Part shown: positions 10,796 through 22,973 of the stretch, piece after piece | How the letters are laid out: each line of letters begins with the position of its first letter | Numbering within the stretch: position 1 is the first letter of the stretch | NCBI GenBank assembly: GCA_002964805.2 | Contig: PUDQ02000024.1 | Span: 434,001 to 498,000 of the forward strand | Direction of reading: 5' to 3' | Origin: Trametes villosa | Lineage: Eukaryota; Basidiomycota; Agaricomycetes; Polyporales; Polyporaceae | Length of the DNA: 64,000 nucleotides | Program-made: the position numbers and the translations under genes | The notes under the pieces: generated by a model | Seen by the model: only the letters and a program-made list of their open reading frames with translations | What the model was told of the DNA's origin: nothing | The model's database searches: none

Positions 10796-13700
10796 ATGCT
10801 GCTCGTCCACCCGTCGTCGCAGTGCGACGTCTGCCTTGACCCGTACACCTGGGCCACACCCGCAAAAGCGCCGCATGCGATTCAGTGCGGACATGTCTTC
10901 TGTCTCGAGTGCGCTTCCATCCGGATACTCTGCCCCCAGGGGCCCTGCGCTAACGATGTCCCTCGCATATAAGCTGCCTGAGGTCGGTGAGCCCGACCAA
11001 CTGCCCGCTCTGCCGCAAGGGCTTCAACCCGGAGCGCATCAAAAAGCTGCACGTCGACAAGGTCACCGGGGACGGTTCTGGCCCCGCAGGCCCTGTGCTA
11101 GAGGAGTACGAGTTCTTCCGGCGGATCGCGGCGCTGTTCGACCACCAGGCGGAGCTCGAGGATATCAACGCGCTCGTGGAAGAGGTGAACGCGTGGGTCG
11201 TGCGATCGACCCGGCCGTCCGAGTCGTCCGAGGTGAGTGTCCTTGTGTATGCGCGGTATCTCGACACGCATCCCCCTCCCCGTGTACCGCGTACCCCATG
11301 ATATTGACGGTGCCGGTGGTTACGCCACAATCCGGCAGGATCATCCCTTACGTACTGCGGTCACCGCCCTGCACCAGTACCGCGCGCTGCGCGTGGAACG
11401 GGACGAGACGAAGAAGGAGCTCACGAAGCTGCGTCACACCCACGAGCGGCACGTCACGCTCAAGAACCGGGACATCCAGACGGCTATGCTGGTCGAACGC
11501 GGCATGCTGCAGGAGAGCCAGAAGACGGAAGAGGAAATGCAAAACCTTCGCGCAGAGGTGATGCGGCTGCAGGACGAGCTGAAGCGGTACACGCACATGT
11601 CGAACCCGCTGCCTCCGCCGCCCCAGATCAACCCGCTGGTGTCGAGCATGACGCGCCAGCTCGCCCTGCCTGGGCCGCTGGGGCAACAGAACGCCACCGA
11701 GAACTTCCCGCCGGGCTTCGTGCCTTCTGGTGCCGTAGCCCCGGCCGGGGAGCAGCACCCACAGCCGACAATCCCGGCACAACCCACGAGCACCATCCAG
11801 GTGATCCCTCCCCAACCCGCCCCCGGGACGCGCCCAAAATACCGCGTAACAAGCACGGGCGAACAGCTCCGCCAGGAGAACCGGCGGCGCTCGCACCTCG
11901 TCGTTCCGGGAGCCCCACCCGAAGTCAGGGTGCTGCCGCTCCATATAGATTTCGACGCCACGCCCCGCGCGAACGCCACCGTCCCCTTTGCTTTGACGGG
12001 CACCGGGATGAGCATCTGGCAGGGAGAGGACTGGCCGCACGACTACCCCGATCCGCGTCCCCGCCAGGGTGATCCCGTCGCTTTCGCAGGACTCAAGGAA
12101 ATGCGTGCAAAGCTCCCCAACCAGGTGATGTCCACCGACCCCAAACCGTTTACGGATGCCCCCCCTCCGGTGCCCCCTACGCAGTACGATGCAGGCCCCT
12201 CGATCGTCAACGGACGACCACCCCTACATGTGGGCCAGCCTTCAGGACCTAACTGGCAGCCTCCCCCACCAGCACCCTCTGCAACGGTGCCTTCCGCAGA
12301 CGTTCCGTACATGACGCGCTCCGCTCGTGTACGCGTCGACCCGCCAGATGAACCGATCACCGGCCGCTCTCCCCTCGGCTGGCGTCCAGGCCCTGCGCAC
12401 CGAAAAGGCTCCATCATGGCGTACAACCCCCGGATCGGAATATGCTGGCTCGACGAGAAGGAGGCTTCAAAGCTGCCCGTACGCGCCCGCGGCACAGAGA
12501 GCCGGCACCCGTATGTGATCGCGAAGGAGCCGGCCGAGGTGGACGAGGCGCGGTGGAACATCCGCACTGGCGCGTCGCCCGGCCCCAACCCTCTGCAGCT
12601 GATGGGTGTCCCAGAGAGCTCGGCCGCGGGCCCGAGCAACAGCGTTATCACGCGCGAGGACGAGGACGCGCTGTTCTCGACCGCTAGGGAGGGACACGTT
12701 ACTTTCGCCGCTGACCCGCAGGTGTCTGGCCGTGCTTCTGGCAGACACGCGGACGCCAGCGCAGCGGGTCCCTCAGCTCCGGTGGACAGCTCACTCTCTG
12801 GCCTGCTTGGCTTCGGTAGCGCTGCACAGAGGGGTTCGAGCGACGTGTTCGGGCTCGGTACACAGGTCGAGCCAGGGCAGTCAGTCACCGCCCGTCCAGC
12901 CATTCAGACGCAGGTTCCCGCGGAGAACCTACCGCAACCGTCCCCCGCCTCCTCCTGGGGCGGCACTTACCAGCCCAGCCGGCGCTCCAGCCTCTCCCTC
13001 CAGCTCAACAACCTCCCCTCCCCACACGGCTCGCAGGCTGCGTCTGACTCCGTGGAACAGGTGTCGATCAGCGAGTTCATCGGGCGCGGGCCGATTGCGG
13101 TTGACGTCGTCACCGATACCGCGGCGATCTCCATTCGCTCCGAGGGTCAGCTGTCGAGCCTGCTCATGAACACCTCGTCGCGGGAAGGCAGCTCGCGCCA
13201 GGTCGTGACTGGGCTGCAGGATCTGGAGGAGGTCAACCGCTCCCTACTCTCGGTCGCGGATGCTGCGGGGAGCGATGCGCGCAGCACCCGTTCGTCTGCT
13301 CCTGCGTCCGCGGGGGCGTCCTCCCGGCCTTCACGCCAGTCCAGGCAGGCCTCTACCTCTGGACAAGACCCCGATGCGCACGTCGGCCTCAGGACTGGCA
13401 TCGCGCTCTACAGCTCGAGGGTCACGACTCAGCACCCCGTCCACCGCTCGACTTTCGAGCCCTCTCCCGCCCCTCCCGCCCCTGTATCCCATACCCGCTC
13501 GCAGAGCCGTGCCTCTATCGCCTCCCGCGCCGAGAGCACCCTCAGTCATAGCACCAGCGGGAGCGGGAGCTCCCAGCGCTCCTCGGGCCGGCAGCATCGG
13601 CGCAGCTCGACAGCCTCGAGCGTGCACTTCCACGACCAAGTCGAAGTCCACCCGCCGTCGTGGGGTGCCGAGGCGCAACCCGATGCCCATCCTTACACCT

Positions 13701-13969
13701 CCCGCGGACCGTACGCAGATCCCCCACCCCAGTCACAGCCGCAGGCGAGTCAGGAGTCTATCCCGCGCTCGCTGGCGTCCCTCGGTGGGGACTTCGGCGG
13801 TGCTGGCGGGGGCGGGCTGCTGCTCTCGTTCGAGGCGCCGAGCACGTCGTCCGCCGTGGACCGGAACGGCGACGCAGCGTCGGGAATCCACGCCCCCCGT
13901 CCGGTGAACAGCCGCCACTCGACTAGGAACCTGATCAGCGGCCCGTGGAATGCGCGGAGTAGCCGATAA
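10796..13969 (+). CDS. RING-finger protein with coiled coil and long disordered tail
   Basis: Probable E3 ubiquitin ligase. Exons 10796-10908, 10974-11232 and 11339-13969 give 1000 residues. The first intron cuts the RING. Splicing GA|C restores a perfect C3HC4 ring: Cys10, Cys13, Cys31, His33, Cys36, Cys39, Cys48, Cys51, ending NCPLCRKGFNPERIKKLHVD. A ctaac branch-point sequence sits about 20 bases before the acceptor. Exon 3 opens with a charged coiled coil (about residues 140-210, RVERDETKKELTKL, EEEMQNLRAEVMRLQDELKR). About 750 Pro/Ser-rich residues without a recognised domain follow. RING plus coiled coil at the N-terminus is common in fungal proteins of unknown substrate. The start codon is the nearest ATG before the ring. 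Confidence 0.85.
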
Positions 13970-14854
13970 TGCGCACGGGCTCCCGCTATCAAGATCCCTC
14001 GTTTCAAAAGTTTAAAACGCGGTATGTACCACTATATCTCCCCTTTAGACGTTTCCATCTCTCCTTCGGCCTTCTGTATCTCTTATCCCATATTCCCCCC
14101 CTGGAGTCCCGTTTCTCTCTCTCTCGCTGTTTACCCGATTCCCTCCGTGTAGTCTCGCTCGCTGCTCTAGATGACTGTTGTAGGATGCTGCGCTTACTTA
14201 CTTACGCTTACGCTCTGTTCTCCCGCTCGCTGTCGCCCCCTTCCGTACGTACGCTCGAATCGCCGCCTCCCACTATAATGTCTGCACCACGAATACGCTA
14301 TCTGCACTCACGCTCCGACATTCCCATCCATGTACTGGCATATCCTACGATTTGTACATACCCTATCCAATTATGACTGTCGCCCTGCGTTGCTCCCCAC
14401 CCATACCCGGGCTCGAAGTATGGGATGTACAAGTGAGTCGATATCTTTCATCATGGTCCCGGATACCGTACCAACCATCCACAGCGTCTCTGACCTCAGT
14501 ACGATCGTGCAAGAGGTGTAGTGGTGGCATACCTTGTGCTTCCATCTGCCATTGACCATTCTTCTACACCGCCGCTTGACGAGAAAACCGTACGGCGACT
14601 TCAACACCGTTACAGCTAGTAGTTTATGACTATAAACTTGCCAACTGGTAGCAACATGGCGGTGAGATGGCGCCGGCGCAGGCTACAACGCAACAACAAC
14701 ATCCGGGTTTGGTGAAGACACCCGCAAGTCACCCAACACGCGTCGCTGTTCGGTTCCCCTGTTCGCATGCGAGGCTGACGTCGACCGTGTCGCTGCCAGC
14801 CAGCGGCGGACAGCGCTGTCCTTGAGATGTATAAAGAAATTCCCCCCGCCCGAT

Positions 14855-14910
14855 TGTGCTCTCTAGGCACTCTTCCCCCTTCCTCCTCCCGACTGTGCTC
14901 TCTAGGCACT
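14855..14910 (+). repeat. Two direct copies of a 17-bp motif, 39-bp period
   Basis: The sequence tgtgctctctaggcact occurs exactly at 14855-14871 and again at 14894-14910, separated by a C/T-rich spacer. Confidence 0.8.
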
Positions 14911-15453
14911 TTCAAATTCCCTTCTCCTTCCCCCCGCCGAGTGCCTCACCCCCCTTCCTGCTCGCATCTGCTGTCTACCGCTCTCGCAGGGTTGCTCTCT
15001 ACGCTTTCCTTCTCCGCTCTCAAGTCTTCCCTGCGGACTCGTGTCCCCGGAGCATGCTTCACTTGTGGTTGAGGGCGCTAGCAGTAAGTTCCCCAACCTT
15101 CCCAGCTGTGTGCGCTGCCCACTTACCGTACCTCAACCTAGCCGCCCCTTCCCCAGGGGGGAAGCCACCGGGGCTGGGACACCGCTTACTACCAGGAGCG
15201 TGCCGCCGTAGGCAGACTGGTCACTGGGCGTGTGCCGCCGCCGTCATCGACGGCTCGGGGCATCTCCGCTGAGATGTCTCCCCAGCCTCTCGCTTCTGGG
15301 ACACAGACCCGCGGCCACTATACGACGCTGGCGGTACGCCCACTCCCAGATCCCTTACTCGTATGTTACTGACGATGGCTCTGGACAGTCGTGGCCACCG
15401 CTATCTAGGGAACGGCGACCTGCTATCGAGTCTCATTCCTCTACTTCTCTCTG

Positions 15454-15750
15454 CGCAGATGCGCTCGCGGATCTGGCTGGCTCCAATGAATGTGCGTTGC
15501 GCTGATTTTTTCTGCTTGGCCGCTGCTGATGCTCTACCGCACGTCAGCCGCTGCTCCGAGGCGTAAGGCCGCCCACTCCTGGCCTCGCCTGTCGGACGCC
15601 CCCCCACAGAGGGCTTGCGCAGATGCGCACGCGAGGCTGGCTGTCGGCCTCTGTGCGTAGCGTTAATCTTCTTCACCCCGAGTTCTCGCTGATGCGCTGT
15701 TGCCTTCCAGCCGCTTCTTGAGGCATAAGCCACCCACTCCCGGCGGCACC
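15454..15750 (+). repeat. Two diverged tandem copies of an approximately 160-bp unit
   Basis: Unit 1 (about 15454-15590) and unit 2 (about 15617-15750) share gcgcagatgcgc, then g-rich ctggctg, tgcg(t)..gcg, cgctgatg, a ccagccgctgcttc-like block, aggc(g/a)taag, and ccacccactcc. They are ordered the same way but with many substitutions. The origin is unknown; it may be a remnant of a transposon or of a duplicated non-coding exon. Confidence 0.45.
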
Positions 15751-16200
15751 ATACGTGCCTATCCGACCCTTCTCTTAGCTACACTAGCTACACCGATTGC
15801 AGGGGTGCAAACGCTTTCTGTCTCCGCATGTCCCGTTTCAATATCATCACGCGGGCCGTGCTTGCCTCCTGAATGCCGTGAATTCCAACAACCACAGATC
15901 GTGCATAATCGAGTCGCATAGCTGTATGGCAAGTGAGGGCTTTTAGAGAAGAATTTGCTCGCGCGATTAGTACTGAGCGCGGAGGCCTGCGGCCTATGCC
16001 AACGGGGGTCTCCATGCACCCACCAGACCCTGAACCACAGGCCTCAGACGGTTTGATTCATAGCTGTTTCGTGCAAAGGCTCTCGAAAGAACGTTGACAC
16101 GAGCCAGCGATCTTTCCTTCACTGACAGGCTGACAAGAAGAGGAACCACCGTCGTGTACAATCGAAAGAAATATACAAGATCGCTGTATGCACCGCGGAC

Positions 16201-18527
16201 CTAGTTCGCCGGGCCGACCTGCATCCACGGCTCGCCGCGCATGCGCGCCGTCACGAGCCCGCGCAGGTACTTCGAGTCGACGAGGAAGGACCACAAGTTA
16301 CGCGTCGCCTCAGCGCGCGCCTCGAGCAGCGGGCGGACGAGCTTGCGGGAAGAGACCGCCGGAGCACGGGACGCGTGCGCGCGGCCCTGTTCCGATTCGG
16401 TGGCGGCGTCGGCGCGCCGCTTGATGTACGGGTTCGGCGTTGGGATGTAGGGCACGGTGTATGGCGCGAGGGCGTCGCCGGAGAGGTCGCTCGAGTGCGG
16501 CGAGAGGAGGCCGAGGACGAGCTTCCAGGAGGCGAGGAGGCGCTTTAGCCTGCAGGAGACGTTGTTAGTTAGCAGTATAATGATGAGGAGCTTTCTAGCT
16601 TACTGTCGGTAGTTTGCTAGAGACGAAGGATGTCAATCTCATGTCTCAAGCGCAGCACGAGAATGAAATACGTACATCCGACCCAGTAGTTGTGCCAGCG
16701 GGAGAGAACGAAGCTAGTAGCGTAGAACACGCCAAACACGCCCACCGCCGCCCTCGCTCTGCCCTTCAACCCAACGTCCCCCGCGAAGAACCACCGTCCG
16801 GCGGCCCACAGCGCCTTCACAACATGCACCGCGACTTTCGGTCCCCTCACACTAGGCACAGCGCCCGCAGCGAGCCGCCGCACGACAGCAGCAGTGACCC
16901 CCGCATACGCAGCAGCAGCCGCGACACCGCCAAAGATAGCCTTGAACTGCGCGCGCGTCTCCTCCCAGTCGCGGGTGCTCAGCACGCGGTCCGCGAGCGC
17001 CCCCGCCGCGTACGAGGGCACATGCAGCACGAGCGTCGGGAGGAACAGCAGGAAGCGCGGGTGCAAGACGGTGGTGAGGAGGTGCCGCGCGAAGAGGGCG
17101 AGGGCACGCGTGCGGGTGGGGCGCGCGGAAGGGTCGGGGAGGATGCCCGAGAGGGCGCTGTGTGTGAGGTGCACGTGCGAGAGGAGGGAGTGGTAGGCGA
17201 GGAGGGACTGTTTGGCCTTTGGGGCGGAAGGCGCGGCGTTCGGGTCGGTAAATAGGCTGATGAGGCTGCAGTGCGGGGTAGGGAAGTCAGCGTTGTGGAT
17301 GCACGATGAGTAGGAAGAACGAACTTCTGGGAGATCCAGACGAAGTGCGACGCGTCGATGCGCTCCTTGTCGTCCCATAGGATGTCCCTGGCGGCTTCAA
17401 TTGCGTATAGTGTGTCCCTGTCGGATTAACCGGTTCATCTGGGATTTGACATCACGAAAAGCAGTTTCGCTCACCAGTCGGGGGCGTTGATAGTCAGGTC
17501 AAGCATGCGTTTCTCGATTTCTGCGCTCAATGCCTTGATGAGCGGGCGGGTGTCCGATTCGAGGGAGAACGTAGGGTCCGCGGACAACTTCTCCTGCGCG
17601 AACGCCTCCACGTCTATGGGCTTGCCCCACCTACAGTCGCGTACTGTGAGCACAAACGTCGTATACGCACGCTCTCTACGCCTCACCTCACGCAAACCTA
17701 GTAAGCACCTCCGTCAACACATGTGAATGCCGCCCGGAGAACTGCGCGCACTCACCCTGCTCTGGTACTGAGACTTGTCCGTATACACAATGCCCACAGG
17801 CACAATCTGCAGCCTCTTCCCCTGCCCACCCTTCGTCTCCTTCGCCCACCGCACATACTCCAACGCCGCGCGGCTCGCGCCGTCTTTCACCTGCGCGATG
17901 CACGGCTCCGTGTAGCTCGTCCCCTCCGGGAACACGCCAATGACCTCGCCCTTGTCCAGCGCCTTAAACGTCCCGCGGAAGAGCGCCTCGTGCACAGGTT
18001 GAGCGGATTGCGGGTGGTCGGCCGAAGAGGGGGGCGTGCTGTTCGGGTTGCGCGCGACGGGGATGCTGCCGGAGGAGAGGAGGATCGCGCGCGCGAGCGG
18101 GTTCTTGAACATGCTCGACTTCGCCCAGAAGCATACCGGGCGGCCGTGCGGGATCGTTACGGCTATGATATTGGGGAGGACGCGCAGACAACGTTCCGGT
18201 GAGACGGTGGCGTGACATCAGGAGGAGCAGCTGAGCTCACAGAGGGTCGCGATATCCAAGAGTTCATTATGGTGGCATGGCGTACTATAGGGAGAACGAG
18301 CGTTTGGTTAGCATTCCAGACGTCCTCGACCCGGCTGTGCGCTCGGTAGAAGGCAGCAAGGTTTGGGCAACGGCTCGGCGGAGGGAGTAGACGCACATGA
18401 TAAGAGGGCCGTCCCGCGGCACGTTCTCCTCTCCATCAACGTATATTTCAGAGTAAAAGCGTAGGGCCCAGTCGGAGACCTGGCGCAGCCCGCGGTACAC
18501 CAGCTTCAGTTCCGTCATGAGAGGCAA
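16201..18527 (-). CDS. Glycerol-3-phosphate / DHAP acyltransferase, SCT1/GPT2-type
   Basis: First step of glycerolipid synthesis at the ER: acyl transfer to glycerol-3-phosphate or dihydroxyacetone phosphate. Nine exons: 18527-18397, 18284-18241, 18162-17756, 17741-17698, 17630-17475, 17417-17325, 17265-16676, 16616-16604 and 16549-16201, giving 608 residues. PlsC blocks are in order: HX4D as HHNELLD (about residue 49), GSIPVARN (about 90), VFPEGTSY (about 135) and IVPVGIVY (about 177). The C-terminal half has membrane-like segments (LLFLPTLVLHV, AVGVFGVFYATSFVL). Exon 8 is a 13-nt micro-exon, needed for frame (gives SNYRQLKRL). The protein is somewhat shorter than yeast SCT1. A role in lipid synthesis is well supported by the motifs. 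Choice between GPAT and DHAPAT substrate is not visible. Confidence 0.9.
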
Positions 18528-18918
18528 ACAAGCAGGGAGGTGGTAGTGTGAGTGTGAGACGCGCGAGCGGACTGCTCAGAGCAGTGCTCTCAACACTCCA
18601 GCCGATGTATCACCCCAGTTACTCGCACGGATCAGCTCTCAATTTGACATCTCCACAGCCACACCCACTGGTCGCACTCACGCACGTTCGATGCGAGGAA
18701 CAACATATTCGATACAGCATACAACACACTCAAGGCGGGCCAACATAGTGTCTGGGTAAGATGGGCATCGACCACGGGGCAGGTCTTTGCACAGGCCAAA
18801 GAACCTGTTGCGCGTCGAGCAGCGACCTTGATCATTCCATACGGACAACTACCATGTGCAACAGTACATAGACGCAGCGATCCGGGAGATGATGTTTTGT
18901 GTGCGCTGTGATGCTGAA
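18528..18918. other. Intergenic, no gene recognised
   Basis: Upstream region of the acyltransferase and 3' flank of RPS14. No motif could be supported. Confidence 0.5.
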
Positions 18919-19593
<675 letters not shown>

Positions 19594-20360
19594 GGTGTTG
19601 AGCTCGGTGGGTGTCTTGAGGGAGGGTGTTGAGGACGGTGTGGAGGAGGACGACGGTCTCCTCGAAGATTTCGATGCTTCAGCATGGGCGCTAACACCAC
19701 GTGGCGGACGCGTCGAGCGTCTAGCTTCACGCCACAGACGCGGTGCCCAGCTTGGAGTTCGATCGTCTTCCGCTGTGTATCCCTCCACGGTGAGTGGTTT
19801 TAAAATCCCGGGAGGCGATAAGAACAGCAGAGGAATAAAAATTTGAGGTAAAGAAGGCTGATATAGATGTTCTACGAGGTGTATGGCCTGCATGTAGCCT
19901 CGTATCCTCTATGGCACGTAGTTAAACCCAACTACACAACCCTCCTGTATCCACTGTCCAGCATGTTCTCTGATTAATCCACAAATACCTACTGCAGTAG
20001 CTAACCCGCAGCGACTACGATACTTTGCGCGCTGAGCACGGGTGGCGGGCCGGACAGGCACTGCGTCATGTATGTACATGCGGCGGTAACGGCAACTGCG
20101 GAACCAATTGAGTTCAGCGCGGGATGATGGACGTGTCTGCATAGCTTGCTGGATTCTGCCACCTCATCCTCTTTCTGCCTCAAACCGCTGTTCCCCTCCG
20201 CACTTGTTGCTTTTCACTCTCTTAATCTTCTGTACTCTTGCGTGTCCCGCCAAACTCGGGTTGCCCCAAACCTCCGCTGGCCGCTACCGCTTTCTGTGTT
20301 ACCACCCGCCTCGCGTCTCGTACATAACACAACTCGCCGACTCCGAGACACCAGCAACCC
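19594..20360. promoter_or_regulatory. Divergent intergenic region RPS14 / DPM1
   Basis: 767 bp between the divergent start codons of RPS14 and DPM1. The DPM1-proximal 200 bp is C/T-rich (for example cactctcttaatcttctgtact), as is common upstream of highly expressed fungal genes. No gene is seen inside. Confidence 0.45.
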
Positions 20361-21349
20361 ATGTCTTCGATCCGCTACTCCGTCATCGTCCCCGCGTTCC
20401 GGGAGAACGGCAACATCCGCCCGCTCGTCACCCGCATCTTCGGCGCGCTCGCGCAGGTGAACTCGCCCGTAAACCCGGCCGAGGTCGAGGTGATCATCGT
20501 CGACGACAACTCGCGCGACGGCTCCGTCGAGACCGTCGAGGGCCTCCGCCGCGAGGGCTACAACGTGCGCATCATCGTCCGCACGACCGAGCGCGGCCTC
20601 AGCAGCGCCGTCGTCCGCGGCTTCCGTGAGGCGCAAGGCGACAACATGTTGTGCATGGACGCGGACCTGCAAGTGAGTGCTCACAACTTTTTACTTTCTG
20701 CACACCCGCTGCATCTGGCAGCGGCACGCATACATTTGGCGGGAGCTTGCTGAACCGTTCGACGTAGCACCCGCCCGAATACGTGCCCGCCATGCTCGCG
20801 TCGATGTCCCCCACAAGACAATTCGCGCTCGGCACACGGTACGCCAAGGGCGTCGAGATTGACGAGGGCTGGCCGCTCTACCGTCGCGTCATCTCCTCCG
20901 GCGCGCGCATGCTCGCCCTCCCGCTCACCTCCGCAAGCGACCCCATGTCGGGCTTCTTCGGCATCCGCAAAGAAACCGTGCGTCCCCTCCCCATCTCAGT
21001 TTTCCCTCTCCTGAGCCCACTGACGCGTGTCTTGCCCTCTCTGTAGTTCCTGAAGGCACGCAACCTGAACTCGGACGGGTTCAAGATCGCGCTCGACCTG
21101 CTCGTGAAGTGCGGCATCCCGGGCGACGCGATCGCGGAGGTGCCCTTCTCCTTCGGCGTCCGCGCCGAGGGCGAGTCGAAGCTCACGGGCAAGGTCATGA
21201 TCCGCTACCTCGAGCAGCTCGCGGAGCTGTACTGGTACCGCTTCAGCACGCTCCTCGTCTTCGCCGCGATCCTCTTCTTCGTCATCTTCGTCCTCCTCGC
21301 GCGCTCGCTATTCGGCGGCGTCGACGGGAGTGCGCAGAGCAAGTTCTGA
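20361..21349 (+). CDS. DPM1: Dolichol-phosphate mannosyltransferase, single-subunit fungal type
   Basis: Transfers mannose from GDP-mannose to dolichyl phosphate on the ER membrane, supplying N-glycan, O-mannose and GPI synthesis. Exons 20361-20672, 20768-20977 and 21047-21349 give 274 residues (yeast Dpm1 is 267). It is a GT2 fold: YSVIVPAFRENGNIRPL, VEVIIVDDNSRDGS, the metal-binding DAD motif in CMDADLQH, and DPMSGFFGIRKE. After a conserved FGVRAEGESKL comes one hydrophobic C-terminal anchor (LLVFAAILFFVIFVLLA, about 245-262). This is the hallmark of the yeast-type enzyme that works without DPM2/DPM3. Confidence 0.95.
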
Positions 21350-22951
21350 GCGTCGTCGATATCTCTTCGGCTTGTGTTCGACTGGGATGGAGAGGGCGGA
21401 GGACGGGAGGGCCGGAGGGCCGGAGCGGCGGAGCGGCGGGGTTTGTACAAGTATGCGTAACGTTATTCTCGCCTCGCTTTATTCGTGCGCCGGACACTGT
21501 TTATACCTTCATAGGGCCCCAAATATCCTAGGAATGCCACACGCACCGCAATCACCCTGCTCGCAAGCATATCTGTCTGCGTGATCGGGAAGGCGCGGCC
21601 TGCAGGAACGTACCATCATCGGCAAGCAAAGGCTTGAGCGAGGCGGGATGACCGTGGTCGGCGAGGGTGCAGCTGATTATGGTGTATCGCTAGCGGTGGG
21701 TATGCGTCGTTCCGTCAAAAATCCGAGAAGGCCGACAAGAGGAGCCGATTCTACAAATCGCGAGCTCGAGGACGTCATCAACCGGTCAACATGCACAAGG
21801 GTGCGGAGAGGGGGCCGCTTCCCTATGGTGCTCTCCGTTGCTATCAGCTAAACTGGACGCTCGCCTGTCGAATAATGTCTGGCGCTTGTGTTCAGCGGTG
21901 TCTGCAAGTGGCTAGCAAATCGACACTCATCAAATTGTGGTCCTCGTAGCGCATAGATGCCGGGCGGCCAGACGTCGCACAAACTCGCGAAAGGTCGCTG
22001 CGGGTCCGAGGCAGCCTCCGCACTGGCTGAATCTCGGGCACCTTGTCAAGGGCAACGATGAGCGAGAACCGTTTTCACACAGCCCTTCAAATTGCGTCAA
22101 TGTCCGCAGACGGCTGGCGGCCTGGGTCAGTGATACTCCCCGAAGGCTTTCATTGAAGCGGTATGTAATCCGTACGTCTCGATTACACCGCACGCCATAC
22201 TGTAGTGCTGACTAGACTCTAGAGCACACCACCCCAGATCGCGCAACCCTGCGAAGCCCTCCGTATACGCTTGGCTGAAGGCTGACAGACGTACAACACA
22301 CTTTTCACGGGGACCCTCCCCTAGGCCGTCGCCCTCCCCGCCGTCCAGACTGCCTGTCACGGCAATAACATGTCGGATAGGCCCCCGCTCGGACGGGGCA
22401 CACGCGTACGAGGAACGGGGTCCGTACCTTATTTCCAGCTTATTTCCCCAGGTTGCCTTCTGCCGTAGCGGCGCAGCCCCGAGGCTAGGCGAGCCACACC
22501 GAGTCTCGACCAGCTACAACCACCCTCTCACCGCGAAGCCCTTCGAAATTGACGAGTGCGTTCTCGAGTCCCTGTGGCCGTTATTGTCATGCCCCCCGAA
22601 GCATTCCTTCGCCTCTCAACGTCTACGCATACTAGGTCGACTGTCGAGCCCGTACGGAGTGCACCCGGTCCCCGGTGCGTATCGCACCTTATGCCGGCAG
22701 CGTGCTCTAACCGCACACATGGGAATCGGGACGAAGATTCACGAACGTCTGTTCGCCTGTTCCGGCATCCGGAATCCGCGCGCCCCAGAAGCCCCGCGAG
22801 GTCGCCGCGTCGGAAGGCCAAAAATTAATGATATTGATGCGCGCCGCACCCACGGGCGTGGGGCGGCTTGCCCCCCGAAGGACGTGGCTTTGTGCAGAGT
22901 GCGTACTAGTGCAGGGCCGCGCGCAAAGAAGTTGGAGGTGTGCTCATCGTG

Positions 22952-22973
22952 CTGGTCAGGTCGACCTGACCAG
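22952..22973. repeat. Perfect 22-bp palindrome
   Basis: The sequence reads identically on both strands; its centre is gtcgac, flanked by ctggtcag and ctgaccag. The next bases (g at 22951, t at 22974) break the symmetry. It could be a dimeric factor site. Nothing links it to a gene. Confidence 0.8.

Larger units (their letters stand above)
13970..16200. other. Intergenic with short diverged repeats
   Basis: Between the convergent ends of the RING gene and the acyltransferase gene. No gene could be supported. It contains two small repeats (listed separately). A gtataaag motif at about 14829 has no recognisable gene after it. Confidence 0.45.
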
